Shown here: positions 8,052-17,210 of the stretch, piece after piece
How the letters are laid out: each line of letters starts with the position of its first letter
How positions within the stretch are numbered: position 1 is the first letter of the stretch
Source of the DNA: Streptomyces sp. CB01881
GTDB lineage: Bacteria; Actinomycetota; Actinomycetes; Streptomycetales; Streptomycetaceae
Direction of reading: 5' to 3'
Assembly (NCBI RefSeq): GCF_002953255.1
Contig: NZ_CP026498.1
Coordinates: 1,721,291-1,785,290, forward strand
DNA length: 64,000 nt
The notes under the pieces: model-generated
Database searches by the model: none
Seen by the model: the letters and a program-made list of their open reading frames with translations, nothing else
Told to the model about the DNA's origin: nothing
Translations under genes and position numbers: made by a program

Positions 8052-9319
8052 GTCGAACCTCCGGGAGTGAGACGAGCGGCGATCCCGTGCCGCACGTGGT
8101 CGGCCACGCGCCGTGTCCCCTGGCCGCCGAAGCGGACCGCCATGGCGGCGGCGGGTGCGAGGTCGTCGCCGCAGAGCCAGGCACGCTCGGTCGACCGGCG
8201 CGGCCGCAGATCGGGCAGCGGTCGCCGTTCGCGCCAGACCGTGACCGCGGCGGAGAGCGCGTCCAGCTGCCCGACCCCGTAGAAGCGGTTCAGCTGGGGC
8301 GCACGCGGGACCGGGCGGCCGGTGAGCGAGAGGTGCAGGGCACGGACGACGTCCAGGCCGTTCTCGGTCTCGAACAACCGGAACTGGGCGCCGGTGCGGG
8401 GGTTGAAGTCGAGGAGCTTGTACCTTCCGTCGCGCAGGTCCAGCCGCCAGTCCAGGTCGGCGATGCCGCCGTAGCCGATCGCCCGGCACAGTCCGGCGGC
8501 CAGCTCGGCGAGTTCGGGGTTGGGCAGTGCGACGGCCCGGGTGGTGAATCCGCCCGCGGGCGGGTAGGAGCGCAGCTTGCGCCCGGTGAAGACGGCGAGC
8601 GGTTCGCCTCCGGGGCCGCAGCACAGGTGGGTGATCCAGTCCTCGGAGCGTTCCGGCGGCAGGTACTCCTGGGCCAGGACCGAGAACCGGGCGTCCGTCG
8701 GGCAGTTGGCCAGCAGCTCCCGCTCGTCGTGCACGATCGTGGTGTTCGGGACGACGGGGCGGCTGAGCCGGGTGAACGGCTCCAGGTTCTTCAGCACCAG
8801 CGGGTAGCCGCAGGTCCAGGCGGCCTTCAGCAGCTCGTCGTGGTCGCCCGGAGCGACGGTGACGGGTGCCGGGACGCCGTGCTTCTCGCAGATCGCGTGC
8901 ATGGCGCCCTTGTTGGCCAGTCGCCGCGGGAGCCCGGCGGGCACCGGGGGCAGGACGAAGTACGGGGCGAGCTCCTCGGCGTGCTCGGCGAGCAGGACGG
9001 CGGCCTCGTCGTCGGTGGGCAGGGCGATGCACCGGCGGCCGATCGCCCGGCCGACGCCCTGGACGGCCGAGAGCAGCTCGTCGGTGCCCTCGCGCCCGGT
9101 GGTGGGCCGGACGAAGGCGCGCGTCAGGTAGCGGGAGAGCGCCGTCGGGGTGAGGCGGTCCTCGACCATCGCGTGGACGGGTACCCCGGCGCGGCCCAGC
9201 GACCGCACGACGCCGACCGGACCGTGCGCCAGCGGATACCTCCCCACCTTGACGAGCAGGACTGCGGTCTCCCGGTCCAGGTCCGGCCTGGCCCGGTTGG
9301 CGTGACGGGCGCGGTTCAT
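8048..9319 (-). CDS. ATP-grasp carboxylate-amine/thiol ligase-like protein
   Basis: A 423-residue ATP-grasp enzyme. Central features are the lysine-bearing strand of the ATP site (YPLVLKNLEPFTRL), an acidic hinge (VLAQEYLPPE), and the metal-binding DFNPRTGAQ near residue 335. ATP-grasp ligases form acyl-phosphate intermediates and join a carboxylate to an amine or thiol. Placed in a glycan operon, it could attach an amino acid to a sugar or lipid, but this is inference. An AGGAGG site precedes the ATG at 9319; the preceding GH16 gene ends 28 bases upstream and the following flavoprotein overlaps by four bases. Confidence 0.85.
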   Translation of the reverse strand: MNRARHANRARPDLDRETAVLLVKVGRYPLAHGPVGVVRSLGRAGVPVHAMVEDRLTPTALSRYLTRAFVRPTTGREGTDELLSAVQGVGRAIGRRCIALPTDDEAAVLLAEHAEELAPYFVLPPVPAGLPRRLANKGAMHAICEKHGVPAPVTVAPGDHDELLKAAWTCGYPLVLKNLEPFTRLSRPVVPNTTIVHDERELLANCPTDARFSVLAQEYLPPERSEDWITHLCCGPGGEPLAVFTGRKLRSYPPAGGFTTRAVALPNPELAELAAGLCRAIGYGGIADLDWRLDLRDGRYKLLDFNPRTGAQFRLFETENGLDVVRALHLSLTGRPVPRAPQLNRFYGVGQLDALSAAVTVWRERRPLPDLRPRRSTERAWLCGDDLAPAAAMAVRFGGQGTRRVADHVRHGIAARLTPGGST

Positions 9320-9347
9320 GGTGTCGCACCTCCTCTGATCGTGCGTT

Positions 9348-10664
9348 TCAGTGCTGCCACACGGCGACCCAGTCGACCTGCACCTGCGTCTTGTCGACGC
9401 CGGGCGGGGGCGACTGCTGGTAGCCCACGGCAAGGTTGAGGATCAGTTCCATCGGGGTGGTCGGGATCGCGGCCGGGTCGGTCACCTGGAAGACCTGGAC
9501 GCCGTCGACGTACCAGGTGACGGCGTCCGGCTCCCAGTCGAGACCGAAGACGTGGTAGCCGAGGGAGTAGTCCAGCGGCCCGTGGGCGTAGTGGGCGTCG
9601 ATGTCGGTGCCGTCGGGGGCCTCGGCGTGCAGGTTGAGGTCGGCGTACTGGTTGCTGTTGATGAACTCGACGGTGTCCAGCTCCGGCAGCCCGCCCCGGG
9701 TGTTGGCGGAGAGCAGCCAGAACGCCGGGAACATGCCGAGCGGCTGGTCGGTGGTCCTGAGGGCGGCGGCGAAGTACCCGTAGGTGAAGGTGTGCCGCGG
9801 GGCGCCGTCCCAGCTGTCGCGGCCCGTGGAGACCATCCCGGAGGTCCAGGGGTAGGTCTTCCCGTCGCTGCCCTGGGTGGGTTGGCGTTGGGCGGTGAGC
9901 GTGAGCGCGCCGTCCGCCACCGAGACCCGGCCCGGGAGGTACCACTCGTCCTCGTGGTTGCCGGTGTTGCTGCAGCCGCGGACGTTCCAGTCGTAGCAGG
10001 TGGTCCACTTGGAGCCGTCCAGTGCGGTGCCGTTGAAGTCGTCCCGGAAGACCTCGTGCCACGGGCCGGTCCCGGGCGGCTGGTCCGCCCCGACCGGCGG
10101 CAGGACGGCGGTCGGGCTCGTGGACGCCGCGGTCGGGGGGTGCAGCGCCGCCGCGCCGACGCCGGCGCCGTTGGCCGCGCCGCAGGCGGCGACCAGGAGC
10201 AGCGTTCCGGCCGCCGACAGCAGCCGCCACCGGACCGTGGACCGGGCGGACGGCCGGCGCGGGCGCCGGAAGCGGCGGGCGGGCCCGCCGGAGACGGGTG
10301 CGGGGGCGGCGGGGAGACGGCGCGGAAGCAGCGTCAGCAGGGTGGTGAGCACGGCGAGGGCCAGGACGGTCCGGCCGACCGTGAAGGAGTGTCTGAGGAA
10401 CAGCGCCTCCGCCGCCAGCATCGTCAGCGCCAGGCTCAGCGTCACGGTCAGCGCGGCGGCGCTCAGTCGGCCGGGCCCCCGCTCGCGCCAGGACGGGCCC
10501 GGCCGGGCCCAGGCCACGGCCGCCGCGCCCGGACCGGCGAGCAGGAAGATGCCGGCGGCGACGGCCCGCAGCGGGTTCCCGGCCGGGAGCAGCAGGGCGG
10601 CGAGGGCGATCCAGCCCGACAGTGCGGGCAGCACGCGCGGCAGGGTCCACGGGCGGACGGTCAT
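9348..10664 (-). CDS. Membrane-anchored GH16 glycoside hydrolase
   Basis: A 438-residue protein. Residues 1-115 hold about four hydrophobic helices, followed after a basic linker by another hydrophobic stretch (about 150-170). The C-terminal 250 residues are a GH16 domain with the catalytic E-L-D-x-x-E (PELDTVEFINS) and the terminal signature VDWVAVWQH. This is unlike the usual secreted GH16: the catalytic domain is tethered outside the membrane. In polysaccharide export operons such hydrolases trim or transfer the nascent polymer. Its ATG overlaps the stop of the upstream membrane-protein gene by four bases, with GGGAGGA in front. Confidence 0.9.
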   Translation of the reverse strand: MTVRPWTLPRVLPALSGWIALAALLLPAGNPLRAVAAGIFLLAGPGAAAVAWARPGPSWRERGPGRLSAAALTVTLSLALTMLAAEALFLRHSFTVGRTVLALAVLTTLLTLLPRRLPAAPAPVSGGPARRFRRPRRPSARSTVRWRLLSAAGTLLLVAACGAANGAGVGAAALHPPTAASTSPTAVLPPVGADQPPGTGPWHEVFRDDFNGTALDGSKWTTCYDWNVRGCSNTGNHEDEWYLPGRVSVADGALTLTAQRQPTQGSDGKTYPWTSGMVSTGRDSWDGAPRHTFTYGYFAAALRTTDQPLGMFPAFWLLSANTRGGLPELDTVEFINSNQYADLNLHAEAPDGTDIDAHYAHGPLDYSLGYHVFGLDWEPDAVTWYVDGVQVFQVTDPAAIPTTPMELILNLAVGYQQSPPPGVDKTQVQVDWVAVWQH

Positions 10665-12670
10665 GGCGTCCTCCCTGCGGCCGGGGCCGTTGCGGCGTTC
10701 GCGCCGCCGGGCGGGACGTACTGGTAGACGACGGCGTCCTCGTTGGAGAACACCTGCCGCAGGTCGGGCGAGCTCGCCGCGGCGGCCGCGAAGGCCCTGG
10801 TGGCGGTGGCCGGCAGCAGCCCGGTCAGCTCGCACTCGGCGATCTGGGCCCGGGTCAGGATCACGTAGCTCGGTCCGCCGGCCACGTTCGGGCGTTCCAG
10901 CGCCATCCGCAGGACGTCGCCGGGGTTGACGGCCAGGCGCTGGAGGTCCTCGCCGGCGGCGTCGCCGAGGACGAGCCGGTCGTGGTCGTCGTAGCGCATC
11001 TCGCCTCCCGGCTCGTTGGCGGTGAGCGAGACGACCCGGGAGCCGGGCGGGGTGGTGGCGACGTACCGGAGCGCGGCGGCCTCCTGCGGGGTGAAGTAGT
11101 TCATGCTCTCCTTGCCGAAGTAGCCGAAGAGCAGGCCGGCGAGCAGGCCGAGCAGGACGACGGCGGTGGCACCGGTCCGCACCAGGCCGACGGGGCGGGC
11201 GGCCGGGGGCGCGGACGACGGGCCGGACGACGGACCTGACGACGGGCCGGGCGGCCTGGCGGCGCGCGGGCTCCACAGCAGGGTCGCGGCGAGGAAGGCG
11301 GCGGCGGGAAGGGCGAACAGGTAGGCCCGGAAGAGCATCTCCCCGTCGTAGGCGTTGGCCAGCAGCAGCGCGAGCGGCGCCACCAGCAGGGGCACCAGGC
11401 CGACCCGGCGCACCCAGCGGTGGCGGACCAGGGCGGCCAGGGCGAGCAGGAAGACGGCCGCGGTCAGGCACCGGTCGGCCCAGGAGGTCATGACCTGGCC
11501 GGGGGCGGCCTGCCCCAGCCGGGCGAGGCCGGCCACCGCGTTGTGGTCCGGCGAGCCCAGGGCGGTGACCAGGCTGGTCAGGTGTTCCGACACGAACGGC
11601 CGGGCCACGGTGGCGTCCCAGAGCACGGTCAGCCCGGCCGCCACGGCCAGGACCGGCAGGACGGTTCGCCGGTTGCGGCGGCCCAGCGCCAGCAGGGCCA
11701 TGCTCACGGTCAGCATGATCGGGGTCAGCTGGTGCGAGGAGACGATCGCGGCGATCAGCACCACGACCAGCGCGAACGGCGCCGCCCGCCAGCCACCGCG
11801 GGCCGATGCGTCGTCCGCCGCCGACAGGGCCAGGGCTCCGGGCGGGCCCGGCCTGTGGTCCCGGGGTTCGCGTGCGTCCGCCGCGAGCGAGCGCGCCACC
11901 GCCAGCCGGCGCATGACCAGCGCGATCACGGTGAGGGACAGCACGTAGGCGAAGGCCTGCGGGGAGAAGTAGTCCTGACCGACCCAGGCGGTCGCGAAGT
12001 AGAGCCAGACCCCGCCCCAGACCAGCCGGTGGTCGGTGGTGATGCTCCGGTACAGCATCAGCAGCGGGCCGACCAGCAGGAGGTTGGTGATCAGCGGGTA
12101 CCAGGAGGCGTAGCCCAGGACGGAGTCCAGGCCGGTGGCGCGCAGGATCACCGCGTGGAGCTCGAAGAAGCCGGGCCACTGGTTGTAGACGTCCAGCTTG
12201 CCCGCTCCCGGCACCGTCCCGCCGTGGCGCAGCATGGCGTCGACGATCGCGACGTGCTTCCAGGCCCAGGCGTACCGCAGGGTCGGGTAGAGCAGGCTGG
12301 GCGTCGCGTGGATCACCAGGATCAGCGCCAGGACGTAGGCGGCGGGCCAGCGGTGACGGATCCGCGGGGCGCGCAGCGCGGTGACGAAGCCGAGGGTGAG
12401 CAGGCCCAGTGCGGCGAAGTAGGCCGGCGGCAGGGCCTGGAGCAGGCCGAGGTCGCCCATCCGGGAGAGCTCCACCCGGGAGAGGGCCAGCAGCCAGAGC
12501 ACCAGGGCCGCCGGCAGCGCACTCCGGACGACCCAGCCGGACCAGCCGGCCTCGGCGAGGGCCGCTCGGAGCTCGCGGGTCCGCTGAGCCGTGGTGCGGT
12601 GGGTGGTTGAACGGTGGGCCGGTGTCCGCGGGTCGGGTCGAACGTCTTCACGTTCCAGGGCGTCGGTCAC
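10661..12670 (-). CDS. Polytopic membrane protein, GT-C-like
   Basis: About 669 residues with roughly twelve transmembrane helices and a soluble C-terminal domain of about 130 residues. An extracytoplasmic-type loop after the third helix carries YNQWPGFFELH, a pattern seen in actinomycete GT-C or Wzy-like membrane proteins. The role is probably transfer or polymerisation of lipid-linked sugars, by context. The start is a GTG at 12670 with AGGAG eight bases upstream; a second GTG at 12679 would overlap the deacetylase stop. It is translationally linked to both neighbours. Confidence 0.72.
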   Translation of the reverse strand: MTDALEREDVRPDPRTPAHRSTTHRTTAQRTRELRAALAEAGWSGWVVRSALPAALVLWLLALSRVELSRMGDLGLLQALPPAYFAALGLLTLGFVTALRAPRIRHRWPAAYVLALILVIHATPSLLYPTLRYAWAWKHVAIVDAMLRHGGTVPGAGKLDVYNQWPGFFELHAVILRATGLDSVLGYASWYPLITNLLLVGPLLMLYRSITTDHRLVWGGVWLYFATAWVGQDYFSPQAFAYVLSLTVIALVMRRLAVARSLAADAREPRDHRPGPPGALALSAADDASARGGWRAAPFALVVVLIAAIVSSHQLTPIMLTVSMALLALGRRNRRTVLPVLAVAAGLTVLWDATVARPFVSEHLTSLVTALGSPDHNAVAGLARLGQAAPGQVMTSWADRCLTAAVFLLALAALVRHRWVRRVGLVPLLVAPLALLLANAYDGEMLFRAYLFALPAAAFLAATLLWSPRAARPPGPSSGPSSGPSSAPPAARPVGLVRTGATAVVLLGLLAGLLFGYFGKESMNYFTPQEAAALRYVATTPPGSRVVSLTANEPGGEMRYDDHDRLVLGDAAGEDLQRLAVNPGDVLRMALERPNVAGGPSYVILTRAQIAECELTGLLPATATRAFAAAAASSPDLRQVFSNEDAVVYQYVPPGGANAATAPAAGRTP

Positions 12671-12675
12671 TGTGA

Positions 12676-13500
12676 TCACTCCTGACCGCGAGTCCTCGGT
12701 GACCCGCCGACCGGGCTGCCGAGGGCCGCGCGCAGGCGGCGGTAGGCCCGCCACACCCGGGTGGCGGCGCTCTCTTGGAAGGGCGCGGTCGGGGCGCCCT
12801 GGCGCTTCGTCCAGTCGTCGAACACCTGCGGCGGCGTGTCGGCGCGGACCATCAGGCGGGAGATCCGCAGCGGGTCGTCGGCCGGGGAGCTGAAGGCGTT
12901 CCCTACGGCGGCCGCGGAGGTGTAGCCGGCCTGTGCGACCTTGCGGCGGACCTCCGCGCCGGAGTACCCGTGCGGGTAGGCGAAGGAGGCGACCTCGTGG
13001 CCGAGGATGTCCTCCAGGGCCGTCTTGCAGCTGGCGATCTCGTCGGTCAGCCGACGGCCGTAGACGGTGTCCATGGGGACGTGGGTCCGGGAGTGGGCGC
13101 CGATCTCGATGCCCAGCGCGTCGAGGTTGCCGATCTGGCGCCAGTTCAGCATGGGGGCCGGCGGCAGCAGGCTGCCGGTGCCCTGCCCGCCGGGCGGGTG
13201 GATGGCACCGGTGGTGATGTAGAGCGTGGCGGGCAGGCCCTGGTCCGAGAGGATCGGGGCGACCGTCCAGTAGAAGTCGGCGTAGCCGTCGTCGAAGGTC
13301 AGGACCGCGGCGCCGGGCGGCAGCGGCGGACCGCCGCGCAGGGCGGCGACCAGCCGGCGCAGCGGCACCAGCGACAGGCCGCTGTCCTTGATCCGGTCCA
13401 GCTGCTCGCGGAACACGGCGGGCGTGACGGTGTACGGCGCGAGCCAGGACGGCGGGTCGTCCGAGACCGAGTGGTAGAGGAAGACGGGTATCGCACTCAT
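12676..13500 (-). CDS. Polysaccharide deacetylase (NodB domain, CE4)
   Basis: A 274-residue NodB-fold deacetylase. The first catalytic motif TFDDGY (residues about 68-73) supplies the base and a metal ligand, HSRTH supplies the metal histidines, and FAYPHG is the substrate-groove motif. There is no signal peptide, so it may act on a lipid-linked intermediate inside the cell, unlike exported chitin or PNAG deacetylases. It would remove N-acetyl groups from aminosugars. Its ATG overlaps the preceding GT2 stop by four bases. Confidence 0.92.
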   Translation of the reverse strand: MSAIPVFLYHSVSDDPPSWLAPYTVTPAVFREQLDRIKDSGLSLVPLRRLVAALRGGPPLPPGAAVLTFDDGYADFYWTVAPILSDQGLPATLYITTGAIHPPGGQGTGSLLPPAPMLNWRQIGNLDALGIEIGAHSRTHVPMDTVYGRRLTDEIASCKTALEDILGHEVASFAYPHGYSGAEVRRKVAQAGYTSAAAVGNAFSSPADDPLRISRLMVRADTPPQVFDDWTKRQGAPTAPFQESAATRVWRAYRRLRAALGSPVGGSPRTRGQE

Positions 13501-14585
13501 GGCCCGTCCCTGGTCGGCCGGCCCCCGGCGGGCCGGGCCTTGGCGGGCTCGGCACCGGCGGTCCGGTCACGGGCGGCCGGACGGACCGCGCCGGTCCGGC
13601 GGGGCGCGGTCCGTGCGGCCCAGCCGCCGACCAACCCGGTGAGGTAGCCGACGGCGGTCAGGATGACGCCGGCGCAGAGCGCCGCCGCCCTGGCGGGCCG
13701 GCGCCGCCGCAGGCTGTCCAGCAGCGCGGCGGGCACGGTGTGCCGCAGGTAGGCGCGTTCGCTGGCGAGGCCGGCGGCGGCGCCGTCGTGCCGCACCACC
13801 GCGGCCTTGGAACGGCCCTCGGCGAAGCAGCGTGCGGCGAAGTAGGTGAAGGTGGTGCGGGCCGGCGGCACCCGGTGGAGGACCGCCGCGGCCGGCTCGT
13901 AGCGCAGCACGGCGCCGGGGTGGCGGGCGGCGAGGCGGATGCAGAGCTCCGTCTCCTCGCAGCCGAGCGGACGCCGGCCGACCCGGCCGAGGTCGGTCCG
14001 GAAGCCACCTGCGTCCAGTGCCTCGGCACGCCGGAAGGACATGTTGGCGCCGATGAAGTTGCGCACCCCGGCCGGCCGGCTCGGCAGTCCCCGGTAGGAA
14101 CAGCCGACCACCCAGTCGAACTCGGGCGGGAACCAGTCCGGGCGGCCGCTCAGCCACCAGGGCCTGACGTGGCCGCCGACGCCGAGCACCGCGGGTGCCC
14201 GGTAGCCGGCCAGGAGCCGCTCGGTCCAGGCGGGGTCGGCGGTGGCGTCGTCGTCGAGGAAGGCGATCAGCTCGCTGTGGGCCGCGGCCAGGGCGGTGTT
14301 GCGGGCGCCCGAGAGACCGCGCCGCTGCCGGCTGGGGAGGATCCGCGCGTCGGCCGACAGGTGTTCCCGGGCGAGGTGCAGCAGCTCGGGGCAGTGGTCG
14401 ACGACGAGCAGCACCTCGGCGGGCGGGTGGTGCTGGCCGCGCACGGAGGCGACGGCGGCGCACAGGTCGTCCCAGCGGTCGACGGTGTAGGCGCAGATCA
14501 CGACGGTCAGGCTCGGTGTACGGCCGTCGGCGGCGCGTCCGGGAGTCCGGTCGTCGGCCGGGCCGGAGGGCTGGTCAGTGGTCAT
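13497..14585 (-). CDS. GT2 glycosyltransferase with C-terminal membrane helix
   Basis: A 362-residue family 2 glycosyltransferase. It has the opening strand VVICAYTVDRWDDL, the nucleotide-sugar DDD (LIAFLDDDATADP) and a downstream ETELCIRLA motif for the acceptor base. A hydrophobic helix near residues 305-325 would tether it to the membrane. The ATG at 14585 is preferred over 14609 because AAGGAG lies nine bases before it. It overlaps the flippase gene by eleven bases. Acts in the cytosol on UDP- or GDP-sugars; sugar specificity unknown. Confidence 0.9.
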   Translation of the reverse strand: MTTDQPSGPADDRTPGRAADGRTPSLTVVICAYTVDRWDDLCAAVASVRGQHHPPAEVLLVVDHCPELLHLAREHLSADARILPSRQRRGLSGARNTALAAAHSELIAFLDDDATADPAWTERLLAGYRAPAVLGVGGHVRPWWLSGRPDWFPPEFDWVVGCSYRGLPSRPAGVRNFIGANMSFRRAEALDAGGFRTDLGRVGRRPLGCEETELCIRLAARHPGAVLRYEPAAAVLHRVPPARTTFTYFAARCFAEGRSKAAVVRHDGAAAGLASERAYLRHTVPAALLDSLRRRRPARAAALCAGVILTAVGYLTGLVGGWAARTAPRRTGAVRPAARDRTAGAEPAKARPAGGRPTRDGP

Positions 14586-15969
14586 GGTCCTGGGCTCCTT
14601 CCATGGCACTCAGCCAGCGCCGGAGGACGATCAGCAGTGCCGCCGCCATCGTGTACTCGGAGATCACCCAGGCGAGGCCGACGCCGATCAGTCCGTGGCG
14701 CGGCAGCAGCAGGGCGACCAGGGTGATGATCATCGTGGCGGAGGCCATCCGCACCCCGACCATCCAGGGCAGCGAGCGGCGGACCCGGGCCACCTGGATG
14801 ACCACGTTGGTCACCGCGATCGGCAGCGCGCACAGGGCGAGCAGCCGCAGCACCGCCGTGCTGTGCTCGGCGTACTCGGGGCCGAACACGCCCAGGATCC
14901 GGCGCGCACCGATCTCGATCACCAGCACGGCGCCGACCAGCAGCAGACCGGTGTGGCGCAGCATGCGCCGGGCGTACTCGGCGAGCCGCTTCGGGTCGCG
15001 GGCGCCCTCGACCACCAGCGAGTGGCCCATGCTGAACGTCGCGACGAAGAGGGTGGAGGCGATGACGAAGGCGAGCGAGTAGTAGGCGCTGCCCTCCGGG
15101 CCGAGCTGGGCGAGCACGATCAGGGGGACGGCGCTGTAGCTCGCGAAGCTGAAGAGGTTGCCGAGGTAGTCGGCGCCGGCCCAGCGCAGGACCCGTTGGG
15201 GCGGTTCGGCGTCGGCGTCGCCGGCCGCCTCGTGGTCCGGCACGGCGCGCCGGAACAGCACCACGTTGGCCAGCGCGATCGCGACGACCATGGCCACCGC
15301 CCAGGCGACCAGGATGCCGGTGCCGACGGCCAGGGCCGCGCAGCCGGCGAGCAGCAGTGACTTGGCGACCGCGAAGACGGCGTTCTCGCCGAGGACCCAG
15401 CCGGTCCTGCGGGTGCCGGTGAGCGCGCCGTCCTGGAGCACGAAGACCGCGTAGCCGGCGGTGGCCGCGACGAACGCGACCGCGAGCACCGGCGAGTGCA
15501 GGAAGCCGAGGTTGGGGGCGACCACCGGGACCAGCAGCAGGAAGCCGACCGCGACCGCGGCGCTGCAACCGGTGCTGATCGCGTAGCACCGCAGCACCAG
15601 GTGCCTGGTGTGCCGGCCGGCGGCGGGGACGAAGCGCACCAGGGCGTCCCCGAGGTTGAGGCTGCCGAGCGTGGCCAGGAACATCGCGGCCGACAGGGCC
15701 GCGTAGCTGCGCCCCACGGCCTCGACGCTGTAGTAGTGGGTGGCGAGGATCCAGAAGAACGCGCCGAGTCCGGCCGCGACGATCGAACTCGCCGCCAGTA
15801 CATGGCCGTTGTGCATCAGGGAGTCGGCGCGCAGGCTCTGGGCAGCCGCTCTGACGCGGGCCCGCAGCAGGACCGGGTACGAGCACTCGCAGGGCAGTGC
15901 CACCGGGCAGGAGCACGGCCGTGCGGTCTCCGCCCGCCGCTTGGAGCGCGTGTGGTCGAGGATGGACAT
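14575..15969 (-). CDS. Wzx/MATE-like polysaccharide flippase
   Basis: A 464-residue membrane protein with about twelve to fourteen hydrophobic helices, consistent with the MOP/Wzx exporter superfamily that flips lipid-linked oligosaccharides across the membrane. The cytosolic N-terminus (residues 1-50) carries an odd cysteine cluster, C-x-C-x5-C-x-C at residues 19-29. The ATG at 15969 shares one base with the stop of the preceding glycosyltransferase (TGATG), so the two are translated in series. Confidence 0.88.
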   Translation of the reverse strand: MSILDHTRSKRRAETARPCSCPVALPCECSYPVLLRARVRAAAQSLRADSLMHNGHVLAASSIVAAGLGAFFWILATHYYSVEAVGRSYAALSAAMFLATLGSLNLGDALVRFVPAAGRHTRHLVLRCYAISTGCSAAVAVGFLLLVPVVAPNLGFLHSPVLAVAFVAATAGYAVFVLQDGALTGTRRTGWVLGENAVFAVAKSLLLAGCAALAVGTGILVAWAVAMVVAIALANVVLFRRAVPDHEAAGDADAEPPQRVLRWAGADYLGNLFSFASYSAVPLIVLAQLGPEGSAYYSLAFVIASTLFVATFSMGHSLVVEGARDPKRLAEYARRMLRHTGLLLVGAVLVIEIGARRILGVFGPEYAEHSTAVLRLLALCALPIAVTNVVIQVARVRRSLPWMVGVRMASATMIITLVALLLPRHGLIGVGLAWVISEYTMAAALLIVLRRWLSAMEGAQDHDH

Positions 15970-17210
15970 CACGGCCTCACCGAGGTGTCGGCCCGGCGTT
16001 GCAACCGGACGCTGCGCAGGTAGCAGACCGGCCCGTAGAGCAGGCCGAGGAGTTCGAGCCGCCCGAGGTGGACCATCAGCGGGTCGCGGCGGCCGGCGGC
16101 CGGGTTGCCCCGGCGCAGGGTCTGCCGGACCCCGTGCGGCACCCGGGCGAGCAGGGCGGCCAGCAGGCGCGGCTGCCGGCGGGTGGCTGCGGCCAGATAG
16201 GCGCCGAAGCCGACGCCGAAGCCGAAGACCTGGGTGGTCAGCGCCTCCATGGAACGGCGGTGCGGGTGCCACACCAGCGCGTCCGGCCGGTACACGACCG
16301 TGTGGCCGGAGGTCAGGACCTGGAGGAAGGAGAGGAGGTCCTCTCCTCCGCGTGCCGGGGTGCCGGTGCTGGTCGCGGGGTCGAAGCCGCCCAGCGAGCG
16401 GAGCAGGCCGGTGCGGAAGGCCATGTTGGCCCCGGTGCCGAGCCGGCCGGTGGCGAAGGGGAAGAGCGGGTCGTCGGACGGTTCGCCGAGGGACCAGCTG
16501 CGGACGGTGAAGCCCTTGGCGTAGCCGCAGTACCGTTCCAGCGCGATCTGCGCCCGGGTGTCCAGCTCGGCGGGCAGCACCAGGCCGGTCACGCAGCCCA
16601 CCTGCGGGTCCGAACGGAACCCGTCGACCAGGGCGGCCACCCAGCCCTCGTCGATCAGGAGGTCGTCGTCGGCGAAGGCGCAGATCTCTCCGCGCGCGAC
16701 GGCGAGGCCGCGGTTGCGGGCACGGGCCAGGCCGGGCACCGGCTCGCGCAGGTACCGGACCCGGCCGGGGTAGCGGAGCGCGACGAGCAGCTCGGTGGCC
16801 CGGTCGGAGGGGGCGTTGTCGACCACGATCACCTCGACGTGCCGGTAGGTGCCGGCCAGGAGGGCGTCCAGGGAGCGCGGCAGCAGGTCGACGCGGTTGT
16901 GCGTGCACACGACGACGCTCACGAGCGGGGCGTGGGCCGGCGGTTCCGGCCGTACCGCGGTCCGTGCACGCGGGTCCAGTTGGCGGGCCGCCGCGGCGGC
17001 CAGGGCGTGGCAGAGTGCGGCCGGGTCGCCGGACGCGGCCTCGGCGGTCACCAGGCCGAGGGGCTGTCCGCCGCGGCGGATCAGGGCCAGCACCCGGCCG
17101 TTCGGGGCGAACACCTCGCCCCGGCCGGGCCGGTGCAGTTCGTCCGGGCGTTCGAGATCCAGCTCGGCGACCTCGACGGGCGCGGGTGGCAGGGCGATCG
17201 GGGTGGTCAT
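15969..17210 (-). CDS. GT2 glycosyltransferase with novel N-terminal domain (paralogue 2)
   Basis: A 413-residue protein. Residues about 1-90 form a conserved non-catalytic domain (LALIRRGGQPLGLVTAE) shared with the next gene upstream. The GT2 domain follows (VSVVVCTHNRVDLLPRSLDA), with CAFADDDLLID as nucleotide-sugar motif and RGGEDLLSF as acceptor-side motif. The C-terminal part includes a glycine-rich hydrophobic helix (GFGVGFGAYLAAA). It overlaps the upstream paralogue by four bases and the flippase by one. It and the 17207-18532 protein are evidently tandem duplicates that have diverged. Confidence 0.9.
   Translation of the reverse strand: MTTPIALPPAPVEVAELDLERPDELHRPGRGEVFAPNGRVLALIRRGGQPLGLVTAEAASGDPAALCHALAAAAARQLDPRARTAVRPEPPAHAPLVSVVVCTHNRVDLLPRSLDALLAGTYRHVEVIVVDNAPSDRATELLVALRYPGRVRYLREPVPGLARARNRGLAVARGEICAFADDDLLIDEGWVAALVDGFRSDPQVGCVTGLVLPAELDTRAQIALERYCGYAKGFTVRSWSLGEPSDDPLFPFATGRLGTGANMAFRTGLLRSLGGFDPATSTGTPARGGEDLLSFLQVLTSGHTVVYRPDALVWHPHRRSMEALTTQVFGFGVGFGAYLAAATRRQPRLLAALLARVPHGVRQTLRRGNPAAGRRDPLMVHLGRLELLGLLYGPVCYLRSVRLQRRADTSVRP

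Noticed and set aside
9601..9783. Small plus-strand genes inside the glycan operon
   Set aside because: Short frames without ribosome sites, antisense to GH16.
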